Origin: Couchioplanes azureus
GTDB taxonomy: Bacteria > Actinomycetota > Actinomycetes > Mycobacteriales > Micromonosporaceae
Direction of reading: 5' to 3'
NCBI RefSeq assembly: GCF_014648355.1
Contig: NZ_BMQY01000007.1
Coordinates: forward strand, 212,505 to 263,689
Length of the DNA stretch: 51,185 bases
The position numbers and the translations under genes are program-made. The notes beneath the pieces are model-generated. The model had not been told where the DNA came from and made no database searches. It saw only the letters and a program-made list of their open reading frames with translations. This document shows, piece after piece, positions 19,626 through 28,500 of this stretch. Each line of letters begins with the position of its first letter. Position 1 is the stretch's first letter.

Positions 19626-21605
19626 ATGGCGACGGTACTGGTTGCTGAGGACGACCAGGATCATCAGCGGCTGATCGCCGGGGTGATCCGCCGGCTGGGC
19701 CACAACGTCACCGTCGCCGACGACGGCCGGGCCGCGCTGGTGGCGGCCGCGCACCGGCGTCCCGACCTGGTGGTCGCGGACGTGGACATGCCCGAGATGG
19801 ACGGCCTGCAGCTGTGCCGGGCGTTGCGCGGGGACCCGGTCTTCGCGGACGTGCCGGTCGTCCTGGTCACGGCCCTGCCGGCGTACGACGACCGCCGGCT
19901 GCACGACAGCGGGGCGACGGCGGTGGTCCACAAGCCCTTCACGCTGCAGGAGCTGTCGGCCGCGCTGGCCGGCCACCTGATCGCCCCGGCCGCGCCCGGC
20001 GACGCCCCGCCACCGCTGTTGCAGGAACCGGCGATGGACTCGGCATTCGTGGAGGCGTTGCTGCAGAGCGCCGACACCGGGCTGGCGGCCTGCGACAGCT
20101 CGGGCCGGATGGTCATGATGAACTCCGTCGTCCGCGGCTTCTTCGGCGAGGACAGCGCCGGCATTCCGCTGGAGCGCTGGACGGAGCACTTCTCCCTGCG
20201 CCACCACGACGGTTCCCCGCTGGGCCCGGACGATCTGCCGATGCGGCGGGCGCTGGCCGGCGAGGTGGTCGAGCACGCCGGCCTGCTGGCGAACGACCGC
20301 CGGGGCCGGCCCCGCTGGCTGACCATCAACGCGCGGCCGGTGCGCGACGCCGGCGGCGCGGTGATCGGTGCGGTCGCCGCGGTCCACGACTTCACCGTGG
20401 AGTACAAGTCCCGCCTCTACCAGATGTGCACGACGGAGGTGCTCAAGGCCCTCGCCGAGAGCAAGAGCGCCGCGGAGGCCCACCAGGAGGTCGTGCGTAC
20501 GGTCGGCGGCACGCTGGGCTGGCGCTACGTCCGGCTCTGGCTGGTCGACCCGGTGACCGGGCGGCTGCGCATCGAGGCCACGTACACCGGAGCGGGCGAG
20601 CGGCCGCTGCCCGCACCCGCCAGCATCGCGCGCGGCCAGGGCCTGGCCGGGTTGTGCTGGCAGCGCGGCGAGCTGGTGTGGGTGCCCGACATCCACGCCG
20701 AGGGGGCGCCGATCCTGCCGGAGGTCGCCGAGGGGGCCCGGTTCCGGGCCGCCGGGGCCGTGCCGGTCCGCAGCGGCGGGCACGTCACCGGGGTCCTCAC
20801 GTTCTTCTCCTACGATCCCCAGGAGCCGGAACCCGCCCTGGCCCTGCTGCTGACGGGCATCGCCGGCAGCGTCGGCGCGCACCTGCAGCAGCACCGGGCG
20901 GACGATCTCGAGCATCACCTCGCCGCGGCCACGGACGAGTACATCGCGCTGGTCGGCCACGAGTTGCGGACGCCGCTGACGTCCATCGGGGCCTACATCG
21001 AGATGCTCGCCGCGGCGCCGGAGCTCGAGCCGGACCTGCGCGCCCTGGCCGAGGTCGTCGACCGCAACAGCCGCCGGCTGCGGGAGCTCGTCGACCAGCT
21101 GCTGGATCTGGCCGCCCTCGACGGCGGTCACCTCACCCTGCTGAGCGGCCGGGTGGACCTGACCGAGCTGGTCGGCGCCGCCGTCGCCGCGGCGCGCGGG
21201 CCGGCCGCCGAGCGGCGGATCACCATCGACACCAACCTGGCGCCCGAGGTGACCGTCACCGGGGACGTGGGCCGGCTGCGCCAGGTCGTCGACAACCTGC
21301 TCGACAACGCCGTCAAGTTCAGCCACGACGACTCCGTCGTCACCGTGCAGCTCGCCGGGGACGACGAGGCCGTCGTGTTGCGGATCACCGACAGGGGCAT
21401 CGGCCTGCGCGGCGAGGACCGCCCGGCGGTGTTCCGCCGGCTCTACCGCGGCGACAACGTCCGGCACAGCGGCATCCCGGGCAACGGGCTCGGCCTGGCC
21501 CTGTGCCGGGCCGTGGTCGAACACCACCAGGGCACGATCACCCTCAGCCGCGAGCACCCGAGCGGCACGGCGGTCACCGTGCGGCTCCCGCGCACCCCCG
21601 GCTGA
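19626..21605 (+). CDS. Hybrid sensor kinase REC-PAS-GAF-HisKA-HATPase_c
   Basis: 659 aa, soluble. The N-terminal receiver (1-120) has the acidic pair EDD (8-10), phospho-acceptor Asp52 in ADVDMPEMDG and Lys103 in HKPF. A PAS domain (about 138-256) and a GAF domain (about 265-420) follow. The kinase core has His445 in LVGHELRTPLTSI, the N-box VVDNLLDNAVKFS, DRGIGL and GNGLGLALC. A receiver in front of the kinase means it is probably itself the target of another kinase, placing it inside a phosphorelay. It begins 82 nt after the terminator of the secreted-protein unit and converges on a secreted-protein gene. No output regulator is adjacent. Confidence 0.92.
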   Translation: MATVLVAEDDQDHQRLIAGVIRRLGHNVTVADDGRAALVAAAHRRPDLVVADVDMPEMDGLQLCRALRGDPVFADVPVVLVTALPAYDDRRLHDSGATAVVHKPFTLQELSAALAGHLIAPAAPGDAPPPLLQEPAMDSAFVEALLQSADTGLAACDSSGRMVMMNSVVRGFFGEDSAGIPLERWTEHFSLRHHDGSPLGPDDLPMRRALAGEVVEHAGLLANDRRGRPRWLTINARPVRDAGGAVIGAVAAVHDFTVEYKSRLYQMCTTEVLKALAESKSAAEAHQEVVRTVGGTLGWRYVRLWLVDPVTGRLRIEATYTGAGERPLPAPASIARGQGLAGLCWQRGELVWVPDIHAEGAPILPEVAEGARFRAAGAVPVRSGGHVTGVLTFFSYDPQEPEPALALLLTGIAGSVGAHLQQHRADDLEHHLAAATDEYIALVGHELRTPLTSIGAYIEMLAAAPELEPDLRALAEVVDRNSRRLRELVDQLLDLAALDGGHLTLLSGRVDLTELVGAAVAAARGPAAERRITIDTNLAPEVTVTGDVGRLRQVVDNLLDNAVKFSHDDSVVTVQLAGDDEAVVLRITDRGIGLRGEDRPAVFRRLYRGDNVRHSGIPGNGLGLALCRAVVEHHQGTITLSREHPSGTAVTVRLPRTPG

Positions 21606-21643
21606 GCCGCACCCGCCGCACCGGCGGCCCACCGCAGCGCCGG

Positions 21644-21675
21644 GGCCGGGCGCCGGCGGACCCCGGCGCCCGGCC
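21644..21675. terminator. Convergent hairpin between hybrid kinase and secreted-protein gene
   Basis: A perfect 13-bp stem (GGCCGGGCGCCGG / CCGGCGCCCGGCC) with a 6-nt loop sits between two convergent genes. It could terminate both. No U-run on either side. Confidence 0.55.
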
Positions 21676-21683
21676 GGAGACCG

Positions 21684-21746
21684 GGTCAGCGGCCGCCCGG
21701 CCCCGGTCAGGGGCTGCCCGGCCCGGGTCAGCGGCCGCCGGGACCG
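21684..21746. repeat. 21-bp tandem repeat, three units, over the end of a secreted-protein gene
   Basis: GGTCAG recurs at 21684, 21705 and 21726, with 21-bp units that differ at a few positions. The third unit contains the stop codon of the minus-strand secreted-protein gene. Because 21 is a multiple of three, the stop codon is repeated in frame in the other two units. Confidence 0.85.
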
Positions 21747-22189
21747 TGTCCGCCGCCGAAGGCGCCCGGGCCGCCCGGGCCGCCCCGGCCGCCGCCCTGG
21801 GGCAGGACGCCGCTCTCGGCGGCCTCGAGGATGGCGGCGGCCTGGTCGGCGGTGAGCTTGCCCTCGGCGACCGCGGCGTCGAGCCGGGTCTTGAGCTCGG
21901 CCGTACGGTCCGCCTTCGCCTCCGCCTGCCGGGCGGCCTGCACCTTCTCCAGCGCGGCGGCGACCTTGGCCTTGTCGACGCCCAGCTCGGTGGCGAGCGC
22001 GGCGGCGAACTCGTCCTGCCGCTGCGCCCGCTCGGCCTCCCGGTCGCCGGCCGCCGTCGACGCCGACGGGGAGGCCGACGGGCCGGTCTCCGCCAGCGCC
22101 GGCCCAGCGAGGACGAGGCCCAGAACGCCGGCGGTACCGGCCACGGCCACGCCGGCCGCGACGGACGTCAGTTTGGTGGATCGCTTCAC
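21728..22189 (-). CDS. Small secreted helical protein with Gly-rich tail
   Basis: 153 aa from the GTG at 22189, 5 nt after GGAGG. The signal peptide ends near GPALA. A Ser/Pro linker is followed by a helical core: one part reads ELGVDKAKVAAALEKVQ and a later one GKLTADQAAAILEAAESG, like small YckD/DUF2680-type extracytoplasmic proteins. A tail of GGP/GGR repeats ends the protein. Function unknown. It is transcribed in the same direction as the copper operon, 94 nt behind copC, and might be its last gene. Confidence 0.75.
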   Translation of the reverse strand: MKRSTKLTSVAAGVAVAGTAGVLGLVLAGPALAETGPSASPSASTAAGDREAERAQRQDEFAAALATELGVDKAKVAAALEKVQAARQAEAKADRTAELKTRLDAAVAEGKLTADQAAAILEAAESGVLPQGGGRGGPGGPGAFGGGHGPGGR

Positions 22190-22283
22190 GTGTACCTCCG
22201 AGTGGCAGTGGGTCGTCACCTACCGTGAGCGGCGGACCTGTCAGGAACCTGTGCCGACCCGATGGAGGAGCTGGCAACCGGCC

Positions 22284-22952
22284 TCAGCGGGCGCGGCGGC
22301 GCCGTACCAGGAAACCGGTGGCAGCGGCGACCACCAGCACGGCGGCGATGATCCCGGCGACCGCCCCGCCCGAGAGCGTCGAGCTCGCCGTCTTCTCCGG
22401 CTGGGCCGGGGGCGTGCCCGGGGCGGGCGATCCGGTGGCCACCGCACTGGCGGCCGCCGCCGACGGCAGGGTGGCGGGCGCCGACGCGGCCGGTGCGGCC
22501 GCGGAGGGATCCTTGACGGTGAAGTCGTACGACCCCTGCACCGTGTGGCCGTCCTGGGAGACCACCCGGTACGCGACCGTGTACTTCCCGTTGGCCGGCG
22601 GCACCGGCAGCGTGACGCTCACCGTGGCGCCGTCGACCTTCGGCGGGGACACCGGAACCGGCTTCTTACCGGCGTCCGAGACGGTGACGGTGGTGAGATC
22701 GGGGTTGAGCTTCTGCAGGAACCGCAGCTTGACCGTCCCGGGCGCCTTCTTCAGCACCGCGTTCTTGGCGGGTACGGCCTCGGCCAGCGCGTTGTGCGCC
22801 CAGGCCGGGCCGCCGGGCAGCAGGACGGTCAGCGCGGCGGCGGCGACGGCCAGCAGCAGGGCGGTCAGCCGAGCAGCCGGTCGCCGATCCAGCCGTCCGC
22901 GGCGCAGCCGGGCGGTACGGCGAAGACTGCGGATCCGATCGGAGTGATCCAT
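22284..22952 (-). CDS. copC: CopC-domain copper-binding protein, membrane anchored
   Basis: 222 aa from the ATG at 22952. A long Arg-rich n-region precedes the signal sequence, which ends at AWAHNALAEA, putting a His at the mature N-terminus as in CopC proteins where the N-terminal amine and His bind Cu(II). The beta-sandwich domain ends with the conserved DGHTVQGSYDFTV. A Pro/Ala linker and one C-terminal membrane helix before RRRRAR anchor it. The gene starts 88 nt inside the end of the dyp gene; no later in-frame start keeps a whole signal peptide, so the overlap looks real. Fourth step in a copper-handling set with pcuAC and dyp. Confidence 0.88.
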   Translation of the reverse strand: MDHSDRIRSLRRTARLRRGRLDRRPAARLTALLLAVAAAALTVLLPGGPAWAHNALAEAVPAKNAVLKKAPGTVKLRFLQKLNPDLTTVTVSDAGKKPVPVSPPKVDGATVSVTLPVPPANGKYTVAYRVVSQDGHTVQGSYDFTVKDPSAAAPAASAPATLPSAAAASAVATGSPAPGTPPAQPEKTASSTLSGGAVAGIIAAVLVVAAATGFLVRRRRAR

Positions 22953-24049
22953 TGGTTCAACAGGTCCTTCTCGGCTAGGCGACGCTGGATGGGCAGGAAC
23001 TGGCGGGCGATGTCCGCCTGGTACGAAGCGAAGATCAGGCCGCTGTCGGGATGTCCCGCGGCGTTCGGCGGATCATCGTAGTTGTACGGCCGGCGCAGGA
23101 TCTTCCGCGCGGGATCGGTGACCCGGGCCCGGGTGACGTGCGAGAAGTCGGGCATGACCGGCAGCCCGGCCGGGTCCAGCGCGGCGAAGTCCGGCTCGTC
23201 GTGCTCGTGCCGCCCGGTCAGCGGTGCTCCGGTGGCCAGCCTCCGGCCGACCGCGGCCTCCTTGTCGGCGGTCCCCAGCAGGTCCCACGTCTCGATCTCG
23301 GCGCGGATGCGGCGCACCACGAGGGTGGTGCCGCCGTCCGGTGCCCACACCGCGGCGTCCAGCTCGGCGCCGCGCGGGTTGGCCGTGCCGTCCAACTGGC
23401 CCAGCACGTTGCGCTGGGTGAAGCCGGCCGGCTGCACCCCGGGCGTGTTGCGGAAGCCGCGCTGCACCCAGCGGACGGCGGCGAACGGCCGGGCGTCCTT
23501 GACGAGCATCCGCTGGGTGTGCGTGACCGTCATCGGGTCCTCGGCGCAGATCTGCACCAGCAGGTCGCCGCCGCTCCAGCGCCGTTGCAGGCGGTCGATG
23601 CGGAACGGGGGCAGTTCGGCCACCGAGGGCGGGCGCCGGTCCTCGAGGCCGGCCGCGCGGTAGAGGCCGGGCCCGAAGCCGAACGTGACGGTCAGCCGGG
23701 CGGGCAGGGCGGCCAGCGGCGCGTCGGTGTCGCCCAGCGCGGGCTCGCCGCGGGTGAGCCGGGCCGCGTCGTCGGAGAGCAGCCGCATCATCCGCCCCAG
23801 TGCCCGCCGGTCCGTGCCGGCGGCGAGCGTGAAGGCGACGAAGGCGGCGTGCGCGGGCGGCTCGGTGGTCACGCCGGCCTGGCGGGGGCCGTGGAAGGCG
23901 ACGGTGTCCGTACCGAGGCCGGCGGTCGCCGGCGCCGCCGTGACCTCGGGTATTCCTCCGGTCGCAGCGACGCCGGCGACGGCGCCCGCCACCGCGCCGA
24001 CGCCGGCGACGGAGCCGCCGGTCAGCAGGGCGCGTCGGCTGATGGTCAC
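22865..24049 (-). CDS. Tat-exported DyP-type haem peroxidase (EfeB/DtpA-like)
   Basis: 394 aa from the GTG at 24049, whose first bases overlap the stop of pcuAC as GTGA. A twin-arginine signal (TISRRALLTGG) precedes a hydrophobic stretch, so the protein is folded with haem before export. The DyP signature GQLDGTANPRG (GxxDG) is present, together with PDFSHVTRARV (region of the haem ligand His) and ILRRPYNYDD with the conserved Arg. DyP enzymes use H2O2 to oxidise varied substrates. In Streptomyces lividans the relative DtpA works with copper chaperones in extracytoplasmic cuproenzyme maturation; the gene neighbourhood here supports a like role. An iron-release role, as for EfeB, is less likely because efeU and efeO are absent. 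Confidence 0.9.
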   Translation of the reverse strand: MTISRRALLTGGSVAGVGAVAGAVAGVAATGGIPEVTAAPATAGLGTDTVAFHGPRQAGVTTEPPAHAAFVAFTLAAGTDRRALGRMMRLLSDDAARLTRGEPALGDTDAPLAALPARLTVTFGFGPGLYRAAGLEDRRPPSVAELPPFRIDRLQRRWSGGDLLVQICAEDPMTVTHTQRMLVKDARPFAAVRWVQRGFRNTPGVQPAGFTQRNVLGQLDGTANPRGAELDAAVWAPDGGTTLVVRRIRAEIETWDLLGTADKEAAVGRRLATGAPLTGRHEHDEPDFAALDPAGLPVMPDFSHVTRARVTDPARKILRRPYNYDDPPNAAGHPDSGLIFASYQADIARQFLPIQRRLAEKDLLNQWITPIGSAVFAVPPGCAADGWIGDRLLG

Positions 24050-24621
24050 GGGTGGCCGCTCGCCGGGGGTGTCTTCCGGCCCGGGTCGTAGCTCTCGCCC
24101 GCGCCGGCGAACGGCTTGGCGATCGCGGTGAAGGTCAGCGGGCCGCCGGCGGACAGCTGGAGCGTGAACGACACCTCGTCGCCCGGCTTGATCGCCGCCG
24201 ACGGCTTCATCAGCATCAGGTGGTCGCCGCCGGGGGCGAGCTGGTGGCTGCCGCGCGCCTTGACGACGAACCCGCCCTGCTTGGGCTGCATCACCATCTT
24301 GCCGTCCTTCATCGCCATGGTGTGCAGCTCGACCGGCGAGGCGGGCGAGGTGGCGGACCGTACGGTGATGTCGGCGTCGCTGTCGTTGACCAGGATCGCG
24401 AACCCGGCGGTCATGCCCTTGTCGGCGGCCTTGACCCACGGGTCCCGGACGACCAGCCCGGTCACCGCCGCGGGGGAGCTCCCCGGGCCGGCCGCGACCG
24501 GTGCGGCGGCCGGGGCGGCGTCCGTGCCGCCGCAGCCGGCCAGGGCGGCGGCGGTCAGCACGGCGGAGAGGGTCAGGCCGGCGCCGGTACGGGCACGGCG
24601 GGTGAGCGTCGTCGTCAGCAT
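24046..24621 (-). CDS. PCu(A)C-type copper chaperone lipoprotein
   Basis: 191 aa from the ATG at 24621, 4 nt after GAGGAAG. The lipobox LAGC places it on the outer face of the membrane. The Cu(I)-binding HxnMx21-22HxM pattern is visible as ELHTMAMKDGKM and, downstream, GGDHLMLM. These proteins pass copper to the CuA or CuB centre of cytochrome oxidase or to other exported cuproenzymes. First gene of the unit pcuAC-dyp-copC, with a 4-nt overlap with dyp. The ctaD gene in this window is a possible client, by inference. Confidence 0.9.
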   Translation of the reverse strand: MLTTTLTRRARTGAGLTLSAVLTAAALAGCGGTDAAPAAAPVAAGPGSSPAAVTGLVVRDPWVKAADKGMTAGFAILVNDSDADITVRSATSPASPVELHTMAMKDGKMVMQPKQGGFVVKARGSHQLAPGGDHLMLMKPSAAIKPGDEVSFTLQLSAGGPLTFTAIAKPFAGAGESYDPGRKTPPASGHP

Positions 24622-24687
24622 CGTCTTCCTCGGGATCGGTGACACGGTCGTTGGTCGTTGCCGGTCCCGCCGTGGTTCCCGGGTCTT

Positions 24688-25056
24688 TCAGGCGCCGTCG
24701 AGGTCCGCGGCCAGCTCCCGTGGTGCCCGCATCCGCCACGCGTCGGTCACCAGTTCCCGCAGCCGCTGCACGCCGACCCGCTCCAGGCGCAGCATCACCA
24801 GGGGCAGTCCGTCGTAGCCCGCGGTGGTGAAGAACAGGCCGGGCTCACCGAGCAGCAGCGCCTGCTTCTCGGCCTCGTCGCCGACGTACAGCACCGCGAT
24901 GTCGGTCCGCAGCACCCGCGGCTTGCCGGGCCGGCGCTCGGGATACGACCAGACGAACCCCTTGTTCGCGACCCGGAAGTCGAAGCCGTCACTGTCGATC
25001 TCGACCGTGTGCGGCAGCGCCAGCGCCAGACGGCGTACGTCGTCGGCATCGGCCAT
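24688..25056 (-). CDS. MmcQ/YjbR (DUF419) family protein
   Basis: 122 aa. The order of motifs fits YjbR-like proteins: N-terminal LALALPHTVE, then KGFVWSYPERRPGKP, an acidic central part, and the C-terminal YDGLPLVMLRLERVG...ELVTDAWRMRAP. The family has a double-wing DNA-binding-like (CyaY-like) fold with no settled function. It lies 66 nt upstream of the copper operon on the same strand; a shared transcript is possible but not shown. Confidence 0.8.
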   Translation of the reverse strand: MADADDVRRLALALPHTVEIDSDGFDFRVANKGFVWSYPERRPGKPRVLRTDIAVLYVGDEAEKQALLLGEPGLFFTTAGYDGLPLVMLRLERVGVQRLRELVTDAWRMRAPRELAADLDGA

Positions 25057-25095
25057 CGCCGGTCTCCTCTGCTCGCCGGAATCGCGGCACCCCGC

Positions 25096-25425
25096 TCAGG
25101 CGGACGGCCGGGGCAGGGAGCCGGTCAGGGTCTCCAGCATGCCGGTGAGCTCGAGCACCCGGCGTACCGAGGACCGCGGGGCGGTGATGCGGAAGACGGT
25201 GCCGCGGCGCAGGCCCTCCCCGTACGCCCGGTCCAGCGCCGCGATGCCCGAGGAGTCGCAGAACGTGACGGCGCTGAGGTCGGCGACGACCTCGGTGACC
25301 CCGGAGCGGGAGATCGCCTCGCGCAGGGCACGGTCGAGCTTGTCCACGGTGGCCAGGTCGATCTCACCGGCGACGGCCAGGCACACCGTCGTCGCTTCCG
25401 CCCGGGCCTCGATCGTGACGTCCAC
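25096..25425 (-). CDS. STAS-domain anti-sigma factor antagonist
   Basis: 109 aa from the GTG at 25425. The whole protein is one STAS domain, with VAGEIDLATVDKL near residue 18 and the phosphorylation loop TFCDSSGIAALDRA (residues 54-67) containing the DSSG motif. Such proteins bind a cognate serine kinase/anti-sigma factor when unphosphorylated and release the sigma factor. No anti-sigma kinase or sigma factor gene is adjacent. It sits 40 nt upstream of the YjbR-family gene on the same strand. Confidence 0.87.
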   Translation of the reverse strand: MDVTIEARAEATTVCLAVAGEIDLATVDKLDRALREAISRSGVTEVVADLSAVTFCDSSGIAALDRAYGEGLRRGTVFRITAPRSSVRRVLELTGMLETLTGSLPRPSA

Positions 25426-25496
25426 CGCATCCGTCCCTCGTCCACGCCGGTGAGGCGGGGTCGGGAGCAGTCAACCACACCTCGGGCGGCAGACGC

Positions 25497-25534
25497 CGAA
25501 GGGGCCGGGGCTCGTGAGAGCCCCGGCCCCTTCG
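25497..25534 (-). terminator. Terminator hairpin after the large surface-protein gene
   Basis: A perfect 16-bp stem (CGAAGGGGCCGGGGCT / AGCCCCGGCCCCTTCG) with a 6-nt loop starts 15 nt after the stop codon at 25549. No U-run beyond the stem, but the stem is very stable. Confidence 0.8.
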
Positions 25535-25548
25535 TGGCCTTGCCGTGG

Positions 25549-28500
25549 TCAGCCGCGCATGTCCAGTACGAACGCCCAGTAGATCAGCGTCGCGGCCTCC
25601 GCGGAGGTCAGTGCCGGCCGCTTGCCGTGGGACAGGACGACGACCTTGGCCATGTAGAGCATGAAGTGCCGCTTGGTCAGGGCCGCGTCCACGTCCCGCA
25701 GGTTCGCGGGGGTGGCGTTGTCGCCGAGGTACTGGCGGGTGAGCGCCATGAGCCAGGCGACGGTCGGCTCGACCATGTACTTGACGGTGACCGCCGGGGC
25801 CGTGTTGCCGGCCTTGTCGACGCCGCCCGCGCAGACCACCGTCTGCATACCGATGTCGGAGCCGGTCTTGGTGGCCTTCGCCTGGGCGGCGACCCCCGAG
25901 CCCTGGTCGGTCGTGCGGCAGGACACCACCGGGACGGCGTCGGCGCCGAACACCTGGCCGTTGGCCACGCCCTGCACCGTGACCACCGGAGCGGTCTTGT
26001 CGACGTTGAAGCTCAGCGTGCTGGTGGTGGTGTTGCCGGCCTTGTCGGCGGCGGTACCGGGCACGCTGACCGCGGCGCCCTCGGTGGCGACCGTCGCGGG
26101 AGCGGGGCAGGAGGCCACTGCCGAGTCCGTGTCGGTGCAGGTGTAGTGCACGGTCGGCGGGGTGCGGTACCAGCCGGCGTCGTTCTTGACGCCGTCCACC
26201 GTGGCGGCCACCTCCGGGGAGACCAGGTCGACGTTGACGGTCAGCTCGGCGCTGGTGGCGTTGCCCGCCTTGTCGGTCGCCGTGCCGCGCACCTTCTGTC
26301 CGGCGCCGTTGGTGGTCACCGTCACGTCGGCCGGGCACTCGGTCAGGCCGGAGCCCTCGTCGGAGCAGCTGAAGTGCACGGTCGGCGCGCTGTTGAACCA
26401 GCCGTCCGCGCTCGGCGCATCCACCAGCGAGGCGGTGATGACCGGGGCGCTGCGGTCGACGCTCACCGTGACCGACGTGGTCGTGGTGTTGCCGGCCAGG
26501 TCGGCCACCGTACCCATCACGATCTTGCCCAGGCCGTCGGCGGCCACCGCGATGTCCGCGGGGCAGTCGGCGACGCCGGAGGCCTTGTCGGAGCAGGTGA
26601 AGTGGACGACCGGGGCGGTGCGGTACCAGCCGTCGGCGTTGGCCTCGCCGAGGACCTCGGCGGTGATCTCCGGGGCGGTCAGGTCGACGTTGACCGTGAC
26701 CCTGGCGGTGGCGGTGTTGCCCGCGCGGTCCACCGCGGTGCCGATCACCGTCTGCTCGCCGCCGTCCGTGCCCATCACCTGGTCCTCGGGGCAGGCGGCG
26801 ATGCCGGAGCCCGCGTCCGAGCAGGTGAAGTGGACGGTCGGGGCGGTGCGGAACCAGCCGTTGGCGTTGCGCTCGCCGAGCACCGTGGCGGTGATGGCGG
26901 GGGCGACGCGGTCCACGTCGAGCGTGACCACCGCGGTGGCGGTGTTGCCGGCCCGGTCGGTCGCGGTGCCGGTGACCTTCTGGCCGATGCCGTCCTCGCG
27001 CAGCGTCACGTCGGCGGGGCACTCCCGGACGCCGGCGCCGCCGTCGGTGCAGGTGAAGTGCACGGTCGGCATGGTGGTGTACCAGCCCTCGGCGTTGACC
27101 TCGCCGGCCACCGTGGCGGTGATCGCCGGGGCGGTGACGTCCACGTTGAGCTTCACCGTGGCGGTGGCGACGTTGCCGGCCTTGTCCACGGCCTTGCCGG
27201 TGATCTCCTGGCCGACGCCCTCCTCGGTGACCTTGCGGTCCGCGGGGCAGGTGGCGATGCCGGACAGCGCGTCGGTGCAGGTGTAGTGGATCGTCGGGGC
27301 GGTGGTGTACCAGCCGTCGGCGTTCACGTCACCCACGACGGAGGCGGTGATCACCGGCGCGACCCGGTCGAGGCTGATGATCACGGTGTCCGAGCTGGTG
27401 TTGCCGGCCTTGTCGATCGCCGTGCCGGTGACCTTCTGGTCGGCACCGTCGACGGTGACCGTGGTGTCCGTCGGGCAGATGTTCATGGTGTTGATGCCCG
27501 AGAGGGTGTCGGTGCAGGTGTAGAGGACCGACGGCGGAGCGTTGTACCATCCCGCGGCGTTCCTGCTGCCCTTGACGGTGGAGGTGACCACCGGCGGGGT
27601 CGTGTCGATGCGCAGCGTCAGCGTGATCGTGGCGGTGTTGCCCGCGGCGTCCACCGCGGTGCCGGAGACGCGCTGGGCGACGCCGTCGGCGCTCGCGGTC
27701 GCGTCGGCCGGGCAGCTGGCGATCGGCCCGGCGGCGTCGGCACAGGTGAAGTGCACCTTCACCGGCGTGTTGAAGTAGCCGTTCTTCGGCGCCGTGGACA
27801 GCGTCGTGCTGATCGTCGGCGGGACGCGGTCCGAGCCGGAGTCCACCGTCGTCGTGGTCGTCGTCGACTCCACGTCCGAGGTGGTCGCCGGGGCGCTCGG
27901 CGCGGCCGTGGCGCCGGCGGCGTCCGGTGCCGGGGTGCTCGCCGTGGCGACCGGCGTCGGCTCGCTGGACGCGGTGGCCGCCGGGACCGGCGCCGTGGCC
28001 ACCGGCTGGAAGACCGGCACCGAGCCGGTGACGGCACCGCTGCCGCCGTTGGCGTTGTACGCCTTGACCTCCACCACCCAGGTCTTGGCGGTGTCGAGCG
28101 GCAGCGTGGCGGAGGTGGCGGGCGCGTCGACCCGCAGCGTCTTCGCGACCTTGGTCTCGCCGTAGCCCACCTGGAAGTAGGTGGCCGCCGGACCGGAGGT
28201 CGCCGCCTTCCAGACGAGCTCGACGGTGCCGGGGGCGTCGGCGCGGCGCTGGACGACGAGGTCGGTGGGGTCGGCCGGGCGGTACCGGTCGATCATCGAC
28301 TTGGCCGTCGCGCACGCGCCGAACTCGTTGATCGGGGTGACCGTCACGTTGTACGACCGCGCCGGGTCGGCCCCGGGGTAGCGGAACGACAGGTCCATGC
28401 TGGTCCGGTCGTACAGCACCACGCCGTCGGCGATGCGGGTCAGCACCACGCGGTAGCCGGTGATCGGGGTGTAGCCCGGGGACGACGGGGTCCCCCAGGA

